Shown piece by piece: positions 1 through 13,099 of a stretch of DNA of 64,000 nt. The first letter of the stretch is position 1; every line of letters begins with the position of its first letter. The stretch is taken from assembly GCF_040412425.1 (NCBI RefSeq), contig NC_089762.1, positions 19,711,202 to 19,775,201 of the forward strand, written 5' to 3'. The position numbers and the translations under genes are program-made. Source of the DNA: Macrobrachium rosenbergii (lineage: Eukaryota; Arthropoda; Malacostraca; Decapoda; Palaemonidae). The notes under the pieces are model-generated. The model did not search any database. It had not been told where the DNA came from and saw nothing but the letters and a program-made list of their open reading frames with translations.

Positions 1-94
1 TTCTGTCTGCCTTTAAAGCACCATCCTGTAAACTAGCAAAATTTCTAATCAGTTTTCTACAGTCATTGACAGAAAATCAGTATACAGTTTGGTT

Positions 95-385
95 TAAAAA
101 ACGTATGACGTTCGAGGTTACAACATTTTCAAATATATTCATCAGAAATTATTTAGCTTACGAATGTTCGGGGTTACGACGTCGTAAAACGTATCGATCC
201 GACGGAAGAAATATGGCCCCAAACGGCAGAATAATCATAATTTGAAGGTTTTTTTATTAAAACTCAATAAAACGTTCATCATTTTCAATCAAGAGCATTA
301 AAAAGAGTTGATTTATACGATTTTGACGATTTTCTATTTACACGATTTAACGGTTTGAACAAGTGAAATGGGACCGCCTGTACAT
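95..385. repeat. Diverged pogo/Tigger-type MITE relic
   Basis: The stretch aligns by eye with the MITE at 16398-16761. Both share the phrase around TTCAAATATATTCATCAGAA, then a 'gttacgacg' block, then the AGCAGAATAAT / AACTCAATAAAA region. The terminal inverted repeats are not recognisable here; only a degenerate 'ccgcctgtac' remains at the right. It lies just upstream of the Penelope-like fragment. It is read as an old, decayed copy of the same non-autonomous family. Confidence 0.5.
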
Positions 386-547
386 CCAAAAAATGAGTTT
401 AAACATCTCAATTCTTAAGAAAACTTATGCAGTGCTAAACGATAACCACTTTTTCTTCAATAATGTAGTTTTTGCACTACAAACAATTTGAGGGTTTCAA
501 AGAATGCTTTTGGATCTTAACTTTCATAAAGCCCTTTGGCCAACTAC

Positions 548-1200
548 AAACAATTTGATTGTTTTCTGTTTTTCATGAAAAAAGATGGCTTGATGATTGT
601 CCCCTAGATTTTAAACCAATCATTTATCACAGGTATGTTGACGACATATTTTTGGTTTCAGGCATCTAAGTCACATACAGCAGTTCCATGATTACTTATA
701 TCATAAACACCCTCGTATTCATTTTACGGTGGAATGTGAGGAAAACAATATTCTTAACTTTTTAGATGTTAAGCATTACCAAAACTACTGTAAACATTAA
801 GTCACTCTTAAATTTTAGCATTTTCAGAAAGTCCACTTTTACCAGTCTTGGAATGAATTTCCAAAGTGCTACATTCTTTAACTTTAAAATAAATAACATA
901 AAGACTTTAATACTTAGAGCATATTCTCTTTGCAGCTCCTGGCAGTCATTTGACTCAGAAATAAAATTTCTTTTAAACTGTTTCAAAAATAATGCTTATC
1001 CTAGTAACATAATATATAAAGAAATAAAAAAGTTCCTAAATAAATCTCTTAGTATAAGTAGCAAAATAGATATACCAAGGGTTGATAAACTGACTATGTA
1101 TTTTAAACTGCCATATATAAATGATCCATGTTCTAAATACGTTACAAGAGAACTAAAAAATATGTTTAAGTATAGCTTTCCCACATTAACCCCCAGCTGA
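548..1200 (+). pseudogene. Penelope-like element reverse transcriptase, C-terminal part (broken)
   Basis: The translation, taken over two frames, shows the RT catalytic box RYVDDIFLVS at about 631-660. A stop and frame change follow, then an HFTVECEENNILNFLDV-type stretch, then from about 766 a thumb-like region with RKSTFTSLGMNF and IKTLILRAYSLCSSW. This order (YVDD, LNFLDV, FYRKPTFT-like, IKTLIYRAYSIC-like) is the signature of Penelope-like retroelements. The N-terminal fingers/palm are not visible upstream, so the copy is 5' truncated or too decayed to read. A GIY-YIG domain follows on the same strand, as expected for the family. The copy is certainly inactive because of the internal stop and frame change. 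Confidence 0.8.
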
Positions 1201-1282
1201 TATTTACCAACAACCGTACTATTCAAGCGTTGTTAAACCATAAAGATAAACTACCTTCATACCTTTTGTCTGGCATCACCTA

Positions 1283-1587
1283 TATTTAAAAGTGTGATGC
1301 CTGTAGCGTCACCTATATTGGCCAGTCAGAGAGGTCTGTCCAGACAAGATCTTCTGAACATTATGGCATTTCTCCTTGTACTGGTTGCTTGATGGCCAAG
1401 CCAATCAGATCACTGATTTTACAACATATAGAGGAATGTAATACAGGTAGTAGATTAGAAAATTTTAGTGTTCTTGGTACTTTTAATGAAGAATCACTAT
1501 TGAGAATCTCTGAGTCAATCGAAATATTTTTTAGAAAACCAGATCTTAATCTTGACAATTCACTTTATCCCTTGCTTTTAATATAAA
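1283..1587 (+). pseudogene. GIY-YIG endonuclease domain of the Penelope-like element
   Basis: Continuing from the RT fragment, the frame reads CDACSVTYIGQSERS, where TYIGQS is the YIG half of a GIY-YIG nuclease preceded by a Cys pair. It goes on with TRSSEHYG (catalytic Arg and the EH box), HIEECN, and ESIEIFFRKPDLN, where the Glu is the expected metal ligand. It ends with a stop at 1585-1587. In Penelope-like elements this domain makes the target nick and sits C-terminal to the RT. The linking sequence at 1200-1283 contains a stop, so the enzyme is not made intact. The start given is where the Cys-pair frame becomes readable. Confidence 0.75.
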
Positions 1588-1787
1588 CGATTTAATAATT
1601 CATTTATAATGTAAACTGTTCAATTTCTGTTTTACCCACTAAGTAGTTTATATGCTATTGTAAATCTTTTTAAAGATTTTATGAGTTATCTCTATTGTTG
1701 TTACCTTTACTCAGCTTTGTCAGCTAATAACCACTGTATGATCTTTTAACTATTAAAATACTGTAATGTCTCTTTAGGCTTCAAAAT

Positions 1788-1814
1788 GTTATGAAGAAAC
1801 AACGAAACGCGTCG
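1788..1814 (+). ncRNA. Possible degenerate hammerhead ribozyme core
   Basis: Downstream of the Penelope-like endonuclease the sequence reads ATGAAGAAACAACGAAACGC followed by GTCG. Penelope-like elements often carry minimal hammerhead ribozymes with a CUGANGA...GAAA core. Here GAAACGCGTC is present but the CUGANGA box is only TTATGA, so catalytic activity is unlikely. The call rests on position plus the partial core. It could be chance. Confidence 0.3.
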
Positions 1815-1902
1815 CAAATAAAATGTGGTGGTTCTTAACCTGCGCTCTTCTTTTCCTGCTGACACTGAGATTTCCAAAGCATCTGTCTACTTTCACTATG
1901 TA

Positions 1903-3040
<1,138 letters not shown>

Positions 3041-4200
3041 ACAGTGTCAAGCTTACCAGAGGATCCCTAGTCAACTAGTAGAAAACTAGCATTGCTAATA
3101 CTAGACTAGGGTGCGAAACGAACCTAGGAATAAAAGTAATCGCAAGGCAGAAGAACAGGTTAACAAAGCCGAGGCAAAAGGTAACACGCCAGGAATTACT
3201 ATAATTGTTAGGAATTACTATAATTGTTAGACTGTTAAGAATACATTAGGAATGGATAGAGAATAAGCATTTTAAAAAGAAGTGATTTGTAGCTATGTAA
3301 TGGAAAATGTAAGCTAGAAGCACCGAGTGTTCTTAATTTTGCGACGGTAAATAAGAGGCCATGAATTTCTTGCGTTGAGAGAGAAACAGGAGCTCTGTGG
3401 TAGGCAGTTGCAAATAAGCATTCAGGAAGGATTGCTTTATAAGGGAATTATTGCATGTCTTAGCCATGGAAGTTAGCTAAGTGTGTTACAAGTATTTGAA
3501 AACAGTCACATCAGTGGAGTGAACTTCGAAAATTCACGCTTGTTTAAGAATACCACGTGTGACAACCCTGCGTGGGACTTCTGAGACAGTCCAGCTGTCA
3601 AGAACAACATCAAATGAATTCCTCAGCGCTCGAATTCATAACAATTTCTTTTCCATCATGAACATAACTACATCCTTCTTGTTAAGTAACATCAAGTCAT
3701 TGTTGGTGTTTAAGTAAATAATTTGTGCCTACGCATAGGCATTAATCACTCTATCAGAGAAATTTAGTGTTCATTTATTTAAACTGTAAAGTAATGAGAG
3801 AGTCGTCTTCCCGCCTTATGTGTTCGTCCACGTGGTGACATAAGCTGCCACTCCAACCTCCTACCCATCACTCAGCTGCTGTAAGTCACATGATCTTAAG
3901 CCGCCATTTTGAAGATTTTGTAAACAGTTAAAACATGATTCATCTCATCAAAACAAAGGCACAGCCTTCAGACGATTTTTCCAGTCAATTTCACTTCACA
4001 TCATTTGCCACCAAGCGAAGTTTCATTTCTATTCACCCCCTTAACTTAATATCTTGATCGTAGATTGAAAACCCTTTTACAAATTAATCAACATGACGGA
4101 AGCTAGGTATAAATTTACATAAATTTCTAAAAGCAGACTTCAAAGGTAAATCAATGTAAATTAATAAAATTAATGAGTTGTTCCTATACAGCACACTTTC

Positions 4201-4203
<3 letters not shown>
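3041..4203. other. LTR-element interior, no gene recognised
   Basis: This is AT-rich leader sequence of the LTR element. No frame longer than a few dozen codons was judged meaningful. It contains one short tandem duplication (GGAATTACTATAATTGTTA twice, near 3192-3228). Nothing else is supported. Confidence 0.5.

Positions 4204-4297
<94 letters not shown>
4204..4297. repeat. (GA)n microsatellite
   Basis: A run of about 45 GA dinucleotides directly abuts the tail end of the SINE at 4300-4575. A shorter GA tract sits beyond the SINE head. Confidence 0.95.
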
Positions 4298-4299
<2 letters not shown>

Positions 4300-4575
4300 T
4301 ATATCTTAGTTTTACCAGACCACTGAGCTGATTAACAGCTCTCCTAGGGCTGGCCCGAAGGATTAGACTTATTTTACGTGGCTAAGAACCAATTGGTTAC
4401 TTAGCAACGGGACCTACAGCTTATTGTGGAATCCGAACCACATTATAGCGAGGAATGAATTTCTATCACCAGAAATAAATTCCTCTAACTCTTCATCAGC
4501 CGGCCGCGGGAATTGAACTCGGGCCCATCGAGCGACAGTCGAAAGCTCAACCGAGTCGGCCAACAAAGGGCTTAG
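4300..4575 (-). mobile_element. tRNA-derived SINE
   Basis: Read on the minus strand, the head begins near 4575 with TTGGCCGACTCGGTTGAGC, a good pol III A box. About 40 bases further comes CCCGAGTTCAATTCCCG, a B box of the GGTTCRANNCC type at T-loop spacing. The body continues to about 4300 through a CCAATTGGTTCTTAGCCACG-type segment. I recall this SINE-like block from decapod crustacean sequences, which supports the host guess. GA tracts flank both ends. Confidence 0.75.
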
Positions 4576-4599
4576 AGAGAGAGAGAGAGACTCAGTATT

Positions 4600-5457
4600 T
4601 TACAAGAGACTCAGTATTTTACAAGTATGCTATTTTAACCAAAATTAAAAAGAGCATGGTTTCATAATCGTGAAAGATATTGCAGTACTGAAAAGAACCT
4701 ATTAGTTACAAAGTCCAGGGAGATAAATCAAACTCCTGTCTCAAACCCTCAAACTGATACAGACATTTCAACCTTTGAGATACATATTGTATCATCAGTA
4801 TCCTTGCTTGCTACAATGTTACCCTCCTTTTACTGATTCACACATAGCGTGGTGATTTGTGTATGCACTCGTGTCCTTAGTACTTGTATCCATTTTCAAA
4901 TATTTTTCCATATTAAGTGCTTCAGACAGCGCAGTGAGCCCTCCTACAATTTCTTAAGGGAAAAGAATGGACCAACATAAAAGAGAACCTCTGCCCCACA
5001 GAATAAATTTTGGGAGTATGTGAAGATTAACTCACAGCTTATCATAACTGTCGTGCATTAGTGGGATCCTTTTCCAAGACTTACATATACCATAAGAAAT
5101 CAATCGCACATCAAGTGCACACACAAAAAGACTTCCTCCCTCCACATGAAAGGAAGCAGCAACTAGTCCTTAGGAACTAGCTGCCCATGAGTGCCAGCCC
5201 AAGGGATTTCCCCTTCCACACTACCACTAATCTGGGGCACTGCCAACGAGTAGCCTAACTGAAGCATTTACCTTTTCTTTTCCTCTTACTTATTGCTTGC
5301 ACCTTACTTCGAGCAGAGTGCCATTTCCTTTACTACAATTAGTTGTACCACAAGTTAGTGTCGTTCCTCAGAACACACCGCCACCCTAAGGCCACCAAGA
5401 AAGAGTCCTATGTGACTGCACAACCTGCACCTGTACCTTAAGATACAGTGTGCCAAC
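4600..5457. other. LTR-element interior, no gene recognised
   Basis: Unannotated interior sequence with recurrent AGTGCC/GGCACT hexamers and short inexact repeats such as ACTCAGTATTTTACAAG (twice near 4589-4625). No coding frame is supported. Confidence 0.4.
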
Positions 5458-5588
5458 AGTAGAGTGTCTTCCCATAAGGTTTTGCTAACCAAAGACCGCT
5501 CCATCAGTGTGACCTTTGAAAGGCACACTCAGCCGCAGTGTCACCTTATTGAAAAGGTGCCATTCCACTGAAGTGTCACCGAAGTTAA

Positions 5589-7197
5589 GGGGAGCGCACG
5601 CTTACATAGAAATAATACCCTGATTTTTATGAAATTTTTATATGTTATACATATATATAAGGTGATGTACCAGAAAAAATTTGAGAGTGATCGGATGATT
5701 ATTTTGGATTTTATAAAAAAAAAAATAAATAAAAAAATAAAAAATAAAAAATGATTCACCTCCTTCATTTTTAGAGCTATTGGAATGCGGCTTCATACAG
5801 AGAAAGTACATCATAGTATGAAAAAAATAATGGGAAGAGTTTTTCTACTTTTCCTTTTCTTTTTTTTGGATGGGGCGAGGGGGGATTTTCCCCCGCAAAT
5901 TTGTATAATTTGATTATCACGGGTTCCTCGTCAACCTAAGAAAAAAACTAGCCCCAAACAAATATTCGCCTTTCTTCCCTCTTTCCAATGGTATATTTAA
6001 CTTTAAAATTGGCCTAAAAATAAAAAATGTAGTTCTCGCTTGAAGTGCAAAAAAGTGAAAACAGAAAAACGACCGTAAATATCAACAAGTGGTTTTTTTA
6101 GCACTCGTGGAAAAATCTTATCTTAGAGCATTATTTTGGTTGATTTCTGGCTCCAGGTCACACAGCCCCCCCGCCTCTATAAAAAGGGGTATTATTCTCT
6201 CGAGGCGAGGGTATCATCAAGTACCACCTGACTCATTGTTGCCTGGTTTGAAACTAAGAAACTAAAAGTTTAGTAGCTACCAGGCTGATACTCTTGACTC
6301 ATTTTCAGTCGTTTTTTTCACTTGTTTGGTCTTTTTGGTCTTTGGAGTTTGATTTTCAAGCCTTTTTGTCTCTCGAATGAAGAACTTCCTCTATACTTTC
6401 ACTTGTGCCAAACAGATGTGTTAGTAAGTTGAATTTCTCACAGCCGAAGATGTGTTCAATTTCCTCAATATTTATCTCACTCAACTGATGGTGCTGAGAT
6501 TTTCCATTGCTAATTCGCTTTGCTGGGGCACTAACCATAAACCTACACGATTGGCACTTCATTAAAATATCGGTATCCCATCTATCAGCAGAGACTTCAA
6601 CCTGAGCTTTACCCCTGCAATTTCCTACCTTGCATCTAATACCTGACACTATTCTATCTAACTGAGATCTAGATATAATGAACTTGTCATCATATACTCC
6701 CTTTTCATCATCCTTTATTCATTTCATCAACTGTGAGCATATTTTTGAAGGTGAAAGTATATAGATTGTATTTAGAGTTACTGGATGTGAAAAAATAAAA
6801 AACGGCAAAAAACACCGCAAATAGCGAAAAAATTGCTCAGAGTAAAAAGTTGCCCGCCACCCACTTTCAACGTTTGGGGGCAACTGTCTGTTAGACCAAG
6901 CATTCACCAAGGAACAAGCTATTGTTGTTGCCAGACATAGGAGATAAGGTGATATAAAAATCAAAATAATTAATAAATTAGGTGAATAAAGGAAAAAATG
7001 ACAATAGTCATTAGGAGCCAAACGTCAGCCCTACCTCACCGTGTGGGGGGCGGAGGCCCAAAACCCCATCAATTTTAATATTTCGAAAAAATGCTTTGGT
7101 CACGTGATAACGAAGGTGTTGCTCATGTCTTACGGCCATTTAACCATTTTTTTTAAATTTCAAAAATATTCATAAAAAATCGAAGAGTGCGCTCCCC
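5589..7197. mobile_element. 1.6-kb DNA transposon with TTAA target duplication
   Basis: The left end reads TTAA|GGGGAGCGCACGCTT (TTAA at 5585-5588). The right end reads AAGAGTGCGCTCCCC|TTAA (TTAA at 7198-7201). The terminal inverted repeats therefore match over about 15 bases with one mismatch. A TTAA duplication is typical of piggyBac and Kolobok superfamilies; the GGGG start is not the usual piggyBac CCY end. Only one short open frame is inside, so the copy is non-autonomous. Confidence 0.75.
6356..6649 (-). CDS. Small Cys-rich hypothetical protein inside the TTAA element
   Basis: A 97-residue open frame whose first half has two Cys pairs, CKVGNC near residue 6 and MKCQSCRF near residue 31, suggesting a zinc-binding fold. 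The second half is polar with an acidic helix-like stretch (EINIEEIEHIFG). Its position inside a TTAA-flanked transposon suggests a transposase remnant or an accessory DNA-binding piece, but no catalytic DDE/DDD motif is visible. I do not recognise the family. It may be chance, although an uninterrupted 97-codon frame with paired cysteines is above background for this AT-rich stretch. Confidence 0.3.
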   Translation of the reverse strand: MSGIRCKVGNCRGKAQVEVSADRWDTDILMKCQSCRFMVSAPAKRISNGKSQHHQLSEINIEEIEHIFGCEKFNLLTHLFGTSESIEEVLHSRDKKA

Positions 7198-7666
7198 TTA
7201 AGGGGCACTTCCCCAAATCATTTATAGTGTGCCTCCCATAAGGTTTTGCTAAACAAAGACAGCTCCATCAGTGTTATCTTTTGAAAAGCACATTCAGCCA
7301 CAGTGCCAACTTATTGAAAAGGCGCCATTCCATAAGGATTATTGCTCCTTCAGGACCGCTCCATTTGTGTGACCTCTGCACGGCACACTCAGTGCCAGTG
7401 CCACCTTACCAAAAGGGGCACTCTCATTATAGCCGGAGCCCTATAAGCCCACCTTTTCACTTTACATTATACTCTGCCAAAGCAGAGTGCCATTTCCATT
7501 CCATGCCATTTCTGGCATGACCACTCATTACCTATTCACCTGTGCCTATACTGCACAGCCTAGAAGCAATGCCTTTCCATGCAGTGCTATGTTGGCACTA
7601 CTACACCCTTCCACACCAAATCATCCAAGAGTAGTTGAAATATTCAACCCTTAGCAACTCATCAAA

Positions 7667-8330
7667 ATGGCCACCTATGAAGAGGCAGCTGATATCTATG
7701 AGCAGATAGGACAGAAAGTCAGCGCTACGGGAGGTCAGTTATGATCTCTGGTAAAAATGAGGAAAAATGAATGGCTTAAAAGAAACCTTGGCACCCATCT
7801 GAGGGGGAAGCCCTTCTGCTAGGGTTGCCAGTTGGGAGGCCTATCTTTGTGGCACCTTCCAGATATAATCCTCACCGTCATCAGGTCTCTGCTCTTGAGG
7901 ACACCCACAGTAAAATCTCTCACACACTGAAAGACAGGATACCAGCTCAGGTAGTCATCAACCCCCCGAAAACGATAAACTACGAAAGTGTCAACGGACA
8001 TAAGACAAAACTCTCAACTGTCCAATTGAGGGTTATCACACCCCAACAAAGTACCTTTAGAGTAGTTGATTTCCTTCCTGGAGACTAAGGTCTCCTCCTA
8101 GGACAGGGTCTCTTGACTCGGCTCCTTGAGCACGAAATGGGGACTGATCCTTCTAATTCCCCATCAGATGTTTCAGTTCAGTCCAGCCCTGATGTCGAGC
8201 CTCAGCCAGAGCCTACACCTGCTCCAGAGCCACAACCCAAGAGCTGGTCCCCCTTCAAGAGGTGTAAGTAAAAGTTCTGTGCCGTGTGCAGCATGCACGG
8301 GCACTCCCCTCACTGCAGTACCAACTAAAT
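7667..8330 (+). pseudogene. Gag-pro-like remnant: retropepsin-type module 1 and CCHC-like knuckle
   Basis: The region opens with a well-placed ATG (AAAATGGCCACC at 7667) reading MATYEEAADIYEQIGQK before a stop. From 7825 another frame runs INYESVNGHKTKLSTVQLRV, then VVDFLPGD, a TAA at 8086, then GLLLGQGLLTRL in the same frame. The LPG.xLLLGxxLL pattern resembles the C-terminal LLGxDxL strand of retroelement aspartic proteases. The same frame continues into a Pro/Glu-rich stretch (QPEPTPAPEPQPK) and then CAVCSMHGHSPHC, a near-canonical zinc knuckle (C-x2-C-x4-H-x3-C). Three in-frame stops make this a relic. The DTG catalytic box was not found nearby. Confidence 0.45.
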
Positions 8331-8492
8331 GAATGAGAATACCATGTTGCTCTCCCTGACGATGATTCAACCTGAGTCAAGAGGGATTATTACCCCCTGG
8401 CTGATATGGAGGCCAAGGGCTCTATTACTGTACAGTATATGCTACCCAAGGATGCCCAAATCAGCAAGGACTAAGGAAAGACTTTTGAGTGG

Positions 8493-9283
8493 GTGGATGG
8501 CATCACCCGAACGATTCTCACCGTCCTCCTGAGGGTGAGAATGAGACACAGACACACTGGCCAAATAACAGTAAAGCAGTGCCACCTACGAGTGGTGGAA
8601 AGACTTCCCGGATGGCACCACCTCCTGCTAGGCTGCGACCTACTGACAGACTACTTCCCATGGACTGAATCCCCTCCAGCAGACGAGCTAGTGCTTTGCC
8701 TCGAGTCAGTGCCTTTGCCTGACCTGTGTTAAGCTCCATCACATTTGACTGTTGAGCCCTTCCCAGATTTAGATTCTGGCCACTTGACCCACACACCTGA
8801 ATTGACATCACTGACCCTGACGTTGCTGATGGCACTCCTTCAATCCTTGTGCCTGAGCCTGCTTCGGTGCCAGGACCAGAGGAACCTCTTGCCGAATGCT
8901 ACTCTCTTGCCCATGCAATTTCTTCCTCCTTTACATCAGGGAAAGCAGAGCCAGCAAAAAACCCTGGACTCATTCCCAAAGGTGATTATGAGGAGAAATC
9001 ATTAAACTCTTCACTCCTAGCCTCCTGCACAGAAGGCTCTCCACCAGTGCCAGATGGCACTGCATCTATCTCAGAATTCATGGATATAATCCATGTCTCT
9101 GACAGCAGCTCCACTACAGAGCTGTCAGCTTTCTCCTCTCCTCTCTTATCTCAGGTCTTGGCGGCTCCCCAGCCTCGCAAACTGATGATCCGTCTTGGCC
9201 CTCCTTTCCTACTTCCTGCCTTGGTGGCTCCACAGACTTGCAACCTGCAGCTCCACCTTGGCCTCACTTTCCAGCGCCAGTAA
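8493..9283 (+). pseudogene. Retropepsin-type module 2 and Pro/Ser-rich linker (relic)
   Basis: One frame (8493-8732) contains HTGQITVKQCHLRVVERLPG followed by WHHLLLGCDLLTDYFP, which matches the pattern of module 1 (about 8020-8125) and module 3 (about 9510-9600). Its LLLGCDLL is the closest of the three to the protease LLGxDxL motif. An adjoining frame (8849-9283) is Pro/Ser/Ala-rich without recognisable domains and may be linker sequence of the original polyprotein. Frame changes separate the parts. The assignment is by motif resemblance only. Confidence 0.4.
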
Positions 9284-9418
9284 TGAACGAAAAGGAAGCA
9301 TTTCCTCTTGTAATCAGAGACACAATAGTGCCAACCAGTGGCAAACTCTCCCTGATGCCTGCCATTGCCATGGCCTCTCCTAGAAATTCCCACCTAACTA
9401 GGGAAGACAAGACCGCTC

Positions 9419-9826
9419 ATGGGGCTGAAACTGATAAACATGACCTTATTACCATCGAGAGTACGTATAACTTACATCCCGATGGGACTCCCAAATGTCT
9501 GCTTAGGGGTCACCACACCCCACAGAACTAAAATTTGCACACTTGCATTAACTACACACCTTCCTGGAGGCCATGACCTCCTTCTGGGACAGGAACCCCA
9601 TTTACAGCCCTCCTATAGGCCATCCAGGGGCCCTGTACCTTACCACACTTCATCAGGCACTCCTGATGAAGATTTCCTGCCAGTGCCACTTGAGTGCCCT
9701 GAGCAGTGCCAGTCTCCATCCACCATGGATGTTGCGAAATTTACCATTCCTGAAGGCTTCGCCCTTCGCCCAGGACAGGACTATGGCCTCAGCAACTACA
9801 AACCCAGCACTTCCCAGAAGAAGTAA
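9419..9826 (+). pseudogene. Retropepsin-type module 3 of the LTR-element remnant
   Basis: A 135-residue open frame containing LGVTTPHRTKICTLALTTHL followed by PGGHDLLLGQEPHL. That places the hydrophobic-LPG-x2-DLLLGQ pattern a third time in the same order as in modules 1 and 2. The rest is Pro/Ser-rich and acidic, ending KPSTSQKK before a stop. No catalytic Asp-Thr/Ser-Gly box is visible. It is either a diverged aspartic-protease-like fold repeated in tandem or another domain whose consensus mimics it. It lies about 1 kb upstream of the polypurine tract and right LTR. Confidence 0.4.
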
Positions 9827-9901
9827 CTGGAAGGCTACCTGCATCAAAGGGCTAAGCCACCAGTGCTACAGCTGGAAGGTCAAGCACCTAAAGCTTGAAT
9901 A

Positions 9902-10824
9902 ATGACAGAGCATAGGTGCTCTCCCAGCTCTGGTGCCTCAGCACAGTGCCATGTATATAATACACATACCCTTAGGATCCTATTTCTTGTATTGATTAGA
10001 GCCACTGAGATCTCCTTGGCACTAATATCCCATTGGCACAGTGCCTTACCCAGCATCTACCCAGAGGAGGAAGCCTGAGTGACCTCTGCTCAAGTAACAT
10101 CATCTTAACATCCTAGACAAGATCCTGTAATTAGCAGAGGTAACTTGGTAAGTGTAATAGAAAGAATCTGTTCATCAAGTAATGATCAAGTGTGTCACAC
10201 ATCAGAGCTATTAAGCTCATGACAAGCTTGGCACAGTGCCTCAGTTGAGGAGAATATCCAAAACACTAAAAGAACGAGAAGGTTGACGATCCACTCTCTC
10301 ACCAGTTTTCCATTACCTTGTCACTAAGTTGAAATGCATTATAACTGCCTTCTAGCCTCGCAAGCTGAAGGTCACGTCCTAGCACTTATGTATTTTGTTG
10401 CACTCATTAACCCTTCAGGTTACTTATTGCCTAACATGTTGTCTGTTATAAACTAAGAAATTGAGTAATCTGTAATAATATTAAATTGTAGCTAGACCAT
10501 TGTCACTTAAGATGGTGCTACAGCAGTGTGATAATAGATCATGTTAATAACGTGATGCAATTTCACAAGTGACACTTGTCTTAGAATGAAATTTCAGTTT
10601 CGCCACAGACATCAAGTAGGTATCTGTAGACACCTTTTGAGTAGTGCTAGGATTCTCTTTAGTATGCAAGTTAGTAAAACTTGTATCCCCGCTCTAGCAG
10701 TTTGGTAGGTCACCTTAGCTATATTGCAAGGGCAAGACCCAGTCAGGGAGGGGAGTAAAGTAGTTGAGACGAACAGCTTGCTTAGTACAAGTCTTCATGC
10801 CCAAAAGGGAGTGAAAGCCTTCTT
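9902..10824 (+). other. 3' untranslated interior of the LTR element
   Basis: Multiple AGTGCC motifs and no readable coding frame. It ends at a purine-rich tract before the right LTR. Confidence 0.4.
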
Positions 10825-10836
10825 AAGGGTGGGAGC
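10825..10836 (+). promoter_or_regulatory. Polypurine tract of the large LTR element
   Basis: AAGGGTGGGAGC lies immediately 5' of the point where similarity to the left LTR begins (TATTATAAATATT). This is where plus-strand priming of an LTR retrotransposon is expected. Confidence 0.5.
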
Positions 10837-11910
10837 TATTATAAATATTCACTGTTCTCCTCTCTCCAGCCTATTACCTTAGGGTCTAGATTTCTTTGAG
10901 GCTAGAGCAGACCTAATGGTACAGTATGGGGTCCTGACCCCCTTTGTCGTACAATGGGGGGATGCGTTTGTGAGGAGGAAGCAGATTAAGGAATAGGCCG
11001 AATTAGCCATGGCAGGAAGTAGGCATGCTAGGATGATCTTTAAATATTCTAACCATATGACCTGTTTTCTGTGAACCTCTCAGCTGGCTGCTGATTCGTT
11101 TTCCAGATACCTGAAAAGTCGTTCCACCCTCCGAAGTCAAGGGAGGTCTGAGACACCTGAACTCGACCTCACTCCTTCGCTAGTCATCGAGGCGAACAGA
11201 TGTTCCCCTTAGCACCAGTCCTGGCTGTTTGCTTTGTTCCACTGGTGAACCATGTGTTTGTAATTGTTAGGGACATCTGACTGGATCAATCTTATTGCAA
11301 TTGAGCTCAACTTCACAAAGGTTGCAGAGTCTGGTTATCTGGCCCTTCAAGTTATGCAACCTGCACCTTGTGATGTTTGTCTTAGAAGAATTTATCTTAC
11401 TCTTGACAATGGCAAAATAACTTCCGCATTTGATGGTCATTGACAGCCACGTGTTACCGCTCCGTCAAGTGTTACCCATGCCAGATATTAATTCCATCAC
11501 AAAATATTAATTCCATTGCAGAATAAAAATTTTATTGTAGAAACCAGTTACTGAAGATTTGTTATAAGATTCTTGTTACTCTCTTTTGTTGGGCTGCAAC
11601 CTTACCAGAGTTATCCCATTTCATTTGTAACTATAACTGCTGTGGCACACAAAGTGTGCAATTGATGGTTGAAATGCAAGCCTGCTAAGATTAATAATTA
11701 TAATTGTTTGAGTATGTAAATAAAGCAAATAAGGTAATGGCTGGTTTCCTGGTGACCCACCATTTTCTTTTGTTGTCTCAATGTAAATCACAAGGTAAGT
11801 GGAATCACTGTTTACATTTATTGCTTATGTGCTGGGAGCTGGGTATTGGCCCATAAGGCAAACCTTCAATTAAAATTCATTTCAAATCTTCCAAACCCTC
11901 CCTGCACATA
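10837..11910 (+). repeat. 3' LTR (about 1.07 kb)
   Basis: It aligns along its length with 2003-3040. Landmarks are ATAAATATT, TGTTCTCCTCTCTCCAGCC, GGAATAGGCCGAATTAG and CAAACCCTCCCTGCA at the end. Divergence between the LTRs is spread evenly, consistent with an old insertion. The 350-bp satellite begins about ten bases after it. Confidence 0.7.
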
Positions 11911-11920
11911 ATATACATAC

Positions 11921-13031
<1,111 letters not shown>

Positions 13032-13099
13032 TACAGCAACCTCTATTATCTGGATGCAAATTATCCAAACATCACCATTATCCAGATGCTCTCCAATGG

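Larger units (their letters stand above)
5458..7425 (+). repeat. About 105-bp tandem repeat, three copies, split by a transposon
   Basis: The unit runs from CCCATAAGGTTTTGCTAA through CTCCATCAGTGT, then CTTATTGAAAAGG and CGCCATTCCA. It occurs at about 5470-5570, 7229-7330 and, more diverged, 7330-7425. The TTAA-flanked element at 5589-7197 is inserted between copies one and two. The unit belongs to the interior of the LTR element. Confidence 0.65.

Noticed and set aside
4500..4575. Functional tRNA gene
   Set aside because: A and B boxes are present but no acceptor stem closes; it is the head of a SINE.
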